Positions 62,809-64,000 of a stretch of DNA of 64,000 nucleotides are shown here, in pieces. Source of the stretch: an uncultured Alistipes sp. (GTDB lineage: Bacteria; Bacteroidota; Bacteroidia; Bacteroidales; Rikenellaceae); NCBI GenBank assembly GCA_947367255.1, contig CANBCZ010000010.1, positions 1 to 64,000 on the forward strand, given 5' to 3'. Position numbers and translations under genes: made by a program. Under the pieces are notes generated by a model, which saw only the letters and a list, made by a program, of their open reading frames with translations, did no database searches and was not told where the DNA came from. Numbering within the stretch: the stretch's first letter is position 1; every line of letters begins with the position of its first letter.

Positions 62809-64000
62809 ATGAGAAAGATATTTATCACATTGGTCACAGCTCTCGGAGTTGCCGCTACAGGAGTATCACAGGATGTGACAGGAACCATCCGCAACACCGA
62901 CGGCAAACCGTTGGCGGGTATTGTTGTAACTGACGGTTATACCGTAACAACTACCGATGCAGAGGGTAAGTACGCCTTTGATCGTCACGATGAGGCTGCA
63001 TATGTATACTATTCACTGCCGGCAGAGTACCGCGTGCCGTTGCGTCAGGGTCACCCTTGTCTCTACAAGAAACTCACTGACGACAAGGTTTACGACTTTG
63101 TTCTTCAGCCGCTCAAGGGTGGCAAGGAGGAGAAGTTCCGTCTTGTAATGGTTGCCGATCCGCAGTGTCAGAACTTGCGCCACGTATACCGTTTCCACTC
63201 GGAGACTGCACCAGATTTGAAGAAGACTGCAAAGAAGACTAAGACCCCTTGCTATGCAATCTCGCTCGGCGATATTGTCTACTCAGAGGGTCCTCGTAAT
63301 GCAAACTATCTTATGCCTATGATTAAGGAGGAGATGCGTGCCGAGAGTATCGGTATGCCTATCTTCCAGACCATCGGTAACCACGACTGCGACTATGAGC
63401 CTGTGGCTATCGGCAAGCGCAACTCTACCCCTACTGTTCGTCTGCAGCGTATGTTTGAGGCTACTTTCGGTCCTATCAACTACTCTTGGAACCGTGGCGA
63501 TGTGCACATTGTCTCGATGAACGATATTGTCTATGATGACATCAACAACTTCAAGAAGTATCACGGCGACTTTACCGACAATCAGGTTGAGTGGCTGCGC
63601 AAGGATCTGAGCTATGTATCTAAAGATAAGATGGTTATCCTCTGCGTACACATTCCTCTCGAGCATATGCGCAAGAGCAAGAATGTGCAGGCGGTACTCT
63701 CTATGATGTCTGAGTTTGCCGAGGCAAAGATTATGTCGGGTCACACCCACTACTCTCGTCGCTTTACCCACAGCAACGGTATCCACGAGTATATCTTCGG
63801 TGCTGCATCGGGTTGCTGGTGGTGGAGCAACAACAATGGCGACGGCTGCCCTAACGGCTACGGTCTTATCGACATCGACGGCAATAAGGTCGTTGATCAC
63901 CGCTACAAGAGCACCGGTTTCGACATTGACTACCAGCTGCGAGTATATCGCGGTAATGCAACATTCGGCGGTAAGCACGAGCAGCCTCAGTTGCCATTTG
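62809..64000 (+). CDS. Calcineurin-like metallophosphoesterase, exported (cut by window end)
   Basis: It opens with ATG and stays open to the window edge (397 codons seen). Signal peptide at 1-20. Residues about 22-95 form a carboxypeptidase-regulatory-like beta domain (DVTGTIRNTDGKPLAGIVV). The phosphoesterase metal motifs follow: MVADPQ (Asp), SLGDIVY (Asp), IGNHDCD (Asn-His), CVHIPLEH (His) and SGHTHYS (His-x-His). A C-terminal beta domain probably continues beyond the window. Substrate unknown; exported members act on phosphodiesters or nucleotides. It lies 27 bp after typA. Confidence 0.85.
   Translation, partial: MRKIFITLVTALGVAATGVSQDVTGTIRNTDGKPLAGIVVTDGYTVTTTDAEGKYAFDRHDEAAYVYYSLPAEYRVPLRQGHPCLYKKLTDDKVYDFVLQPLKGGKEEKFRLVMVADPQCQNLRHVYRFHSETAPDLKKTAKKTKTPCYAISLGDIVYSEGPRNANYLMPMIKEEMRAESIGMPIFQTIGNHDCDYEPVAIGKRNSTPTVRLQRMFEATFGPINYSWNRGDVHIVSMNDIVYDDINNFKKYHGDFTDNQVEWLRKDLSYVSKDKMVILCVHIPLEHMRKSKNVQAVLSMMSEFAEAKIMSGHTHYSRRFTHSNGIHEYIFGAASGCWWWSNNNGDGCPNGYGLIDIDGNKVVDHRYKSTGFDIDYQLRVYRGNATFGGKHEQPQLPF

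Overview
The window is a gene-dense piece of a Bacteroidales (phylum Bacteroidota) chromosome. The signs are promoters of the phylum type (TTTG or TTG about 19-20 bp upstream of TAnnTTTG), few Shine-Dalgarno-like sites, a SusC/Oar-type TonB-dependent receptor, BACON and BspA-type leucine-rich-repeat lipoproteins, DUF5683 proteins, a long NusB and a PorV-like outer-membrane protein. A gut anaerobe is likely. The genus cannot be fixed from the sequence alone; a relative of Alistipes or Parabacteroides is a guess.

Layout. 1-1.8 kb: two exported proteins and a 6S-like RNA on the minus strand. 1.8-9.2 kb: tatC, then an FMN riboswitch with its own promoter and terminator in front of a TonB-dependent receptor and a HAD phosphatase, then a flavoprotein, a decayed methyltransferase-like protein and a cobalamin adenosyltransferase. 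9.2-16.8 kb: glutaminase, a PorV-like protein, fabG, glyA, a DUF2461 protein and an RlmI-type methyltransferase. 16.8-20 kb is accessory: a BACON-BspA lipoprotein behind a long leader, an unrecognised gene and the scar of a deleted acyltransferase. 20-26.5 kb: nusB, yajC, an MFS transporter, a YitT protein, miaB, ychF. 26.5-29.4 kb: a three-gene steroid/bile-acid reductase cluster (5-alpha-reductase, old-yellow-enzyme reductase, short-chain dehydrogenase). 29.4-33 kb: a lipoprotein, an AspT/YidE transporter and two accessory proteins. 33-41.7 kb on the minus strand: two parvulin-type chaperones, an OstA/LptA-like protein, then metY-metX-hom. 41.8-52.6 kb: CPBP protease, parAB, a DUF5683 protein, MltD-like transglycosylase, mnmE, dnaG, uvrB. 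52.6-58.2 kb: a second lipoprotein with the same type of leader, gtrA, an HU-SPOR protein, lgt, a histidine kinase, an XRE/S24 regulator and tRNA-Arg(CCG) with a duplicated 3' flank. 58.2-64 kb: ruvB, a fused aroB-HAD gene, typA and a cut-off phosphoesterase.

The least explained signals are non-coding. (1) A hairpin element of about 125 bp occurs three times, at 15433, 33121 and 53673. Each copy lies 1-10 bp from the stop codon of a minus-strand gene, all in the same orientation, with compensatory changes in the stems; a partial fourth copy sits at 33043. (2) A promoter plus leader of about 320-340 nt precedes two unrelated surface lipoproteins (16828-17167 and 53274-53593), with a conserved hairpin and a covarying 3' stem. 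(3) Two further multi-hairpin intergenic elements lie at 15254-15394 and 50466-50585. The clearest metabolic systems are the FMN-riboswitch flavin-uptake operon and the 5-alpha-reductase cluster.
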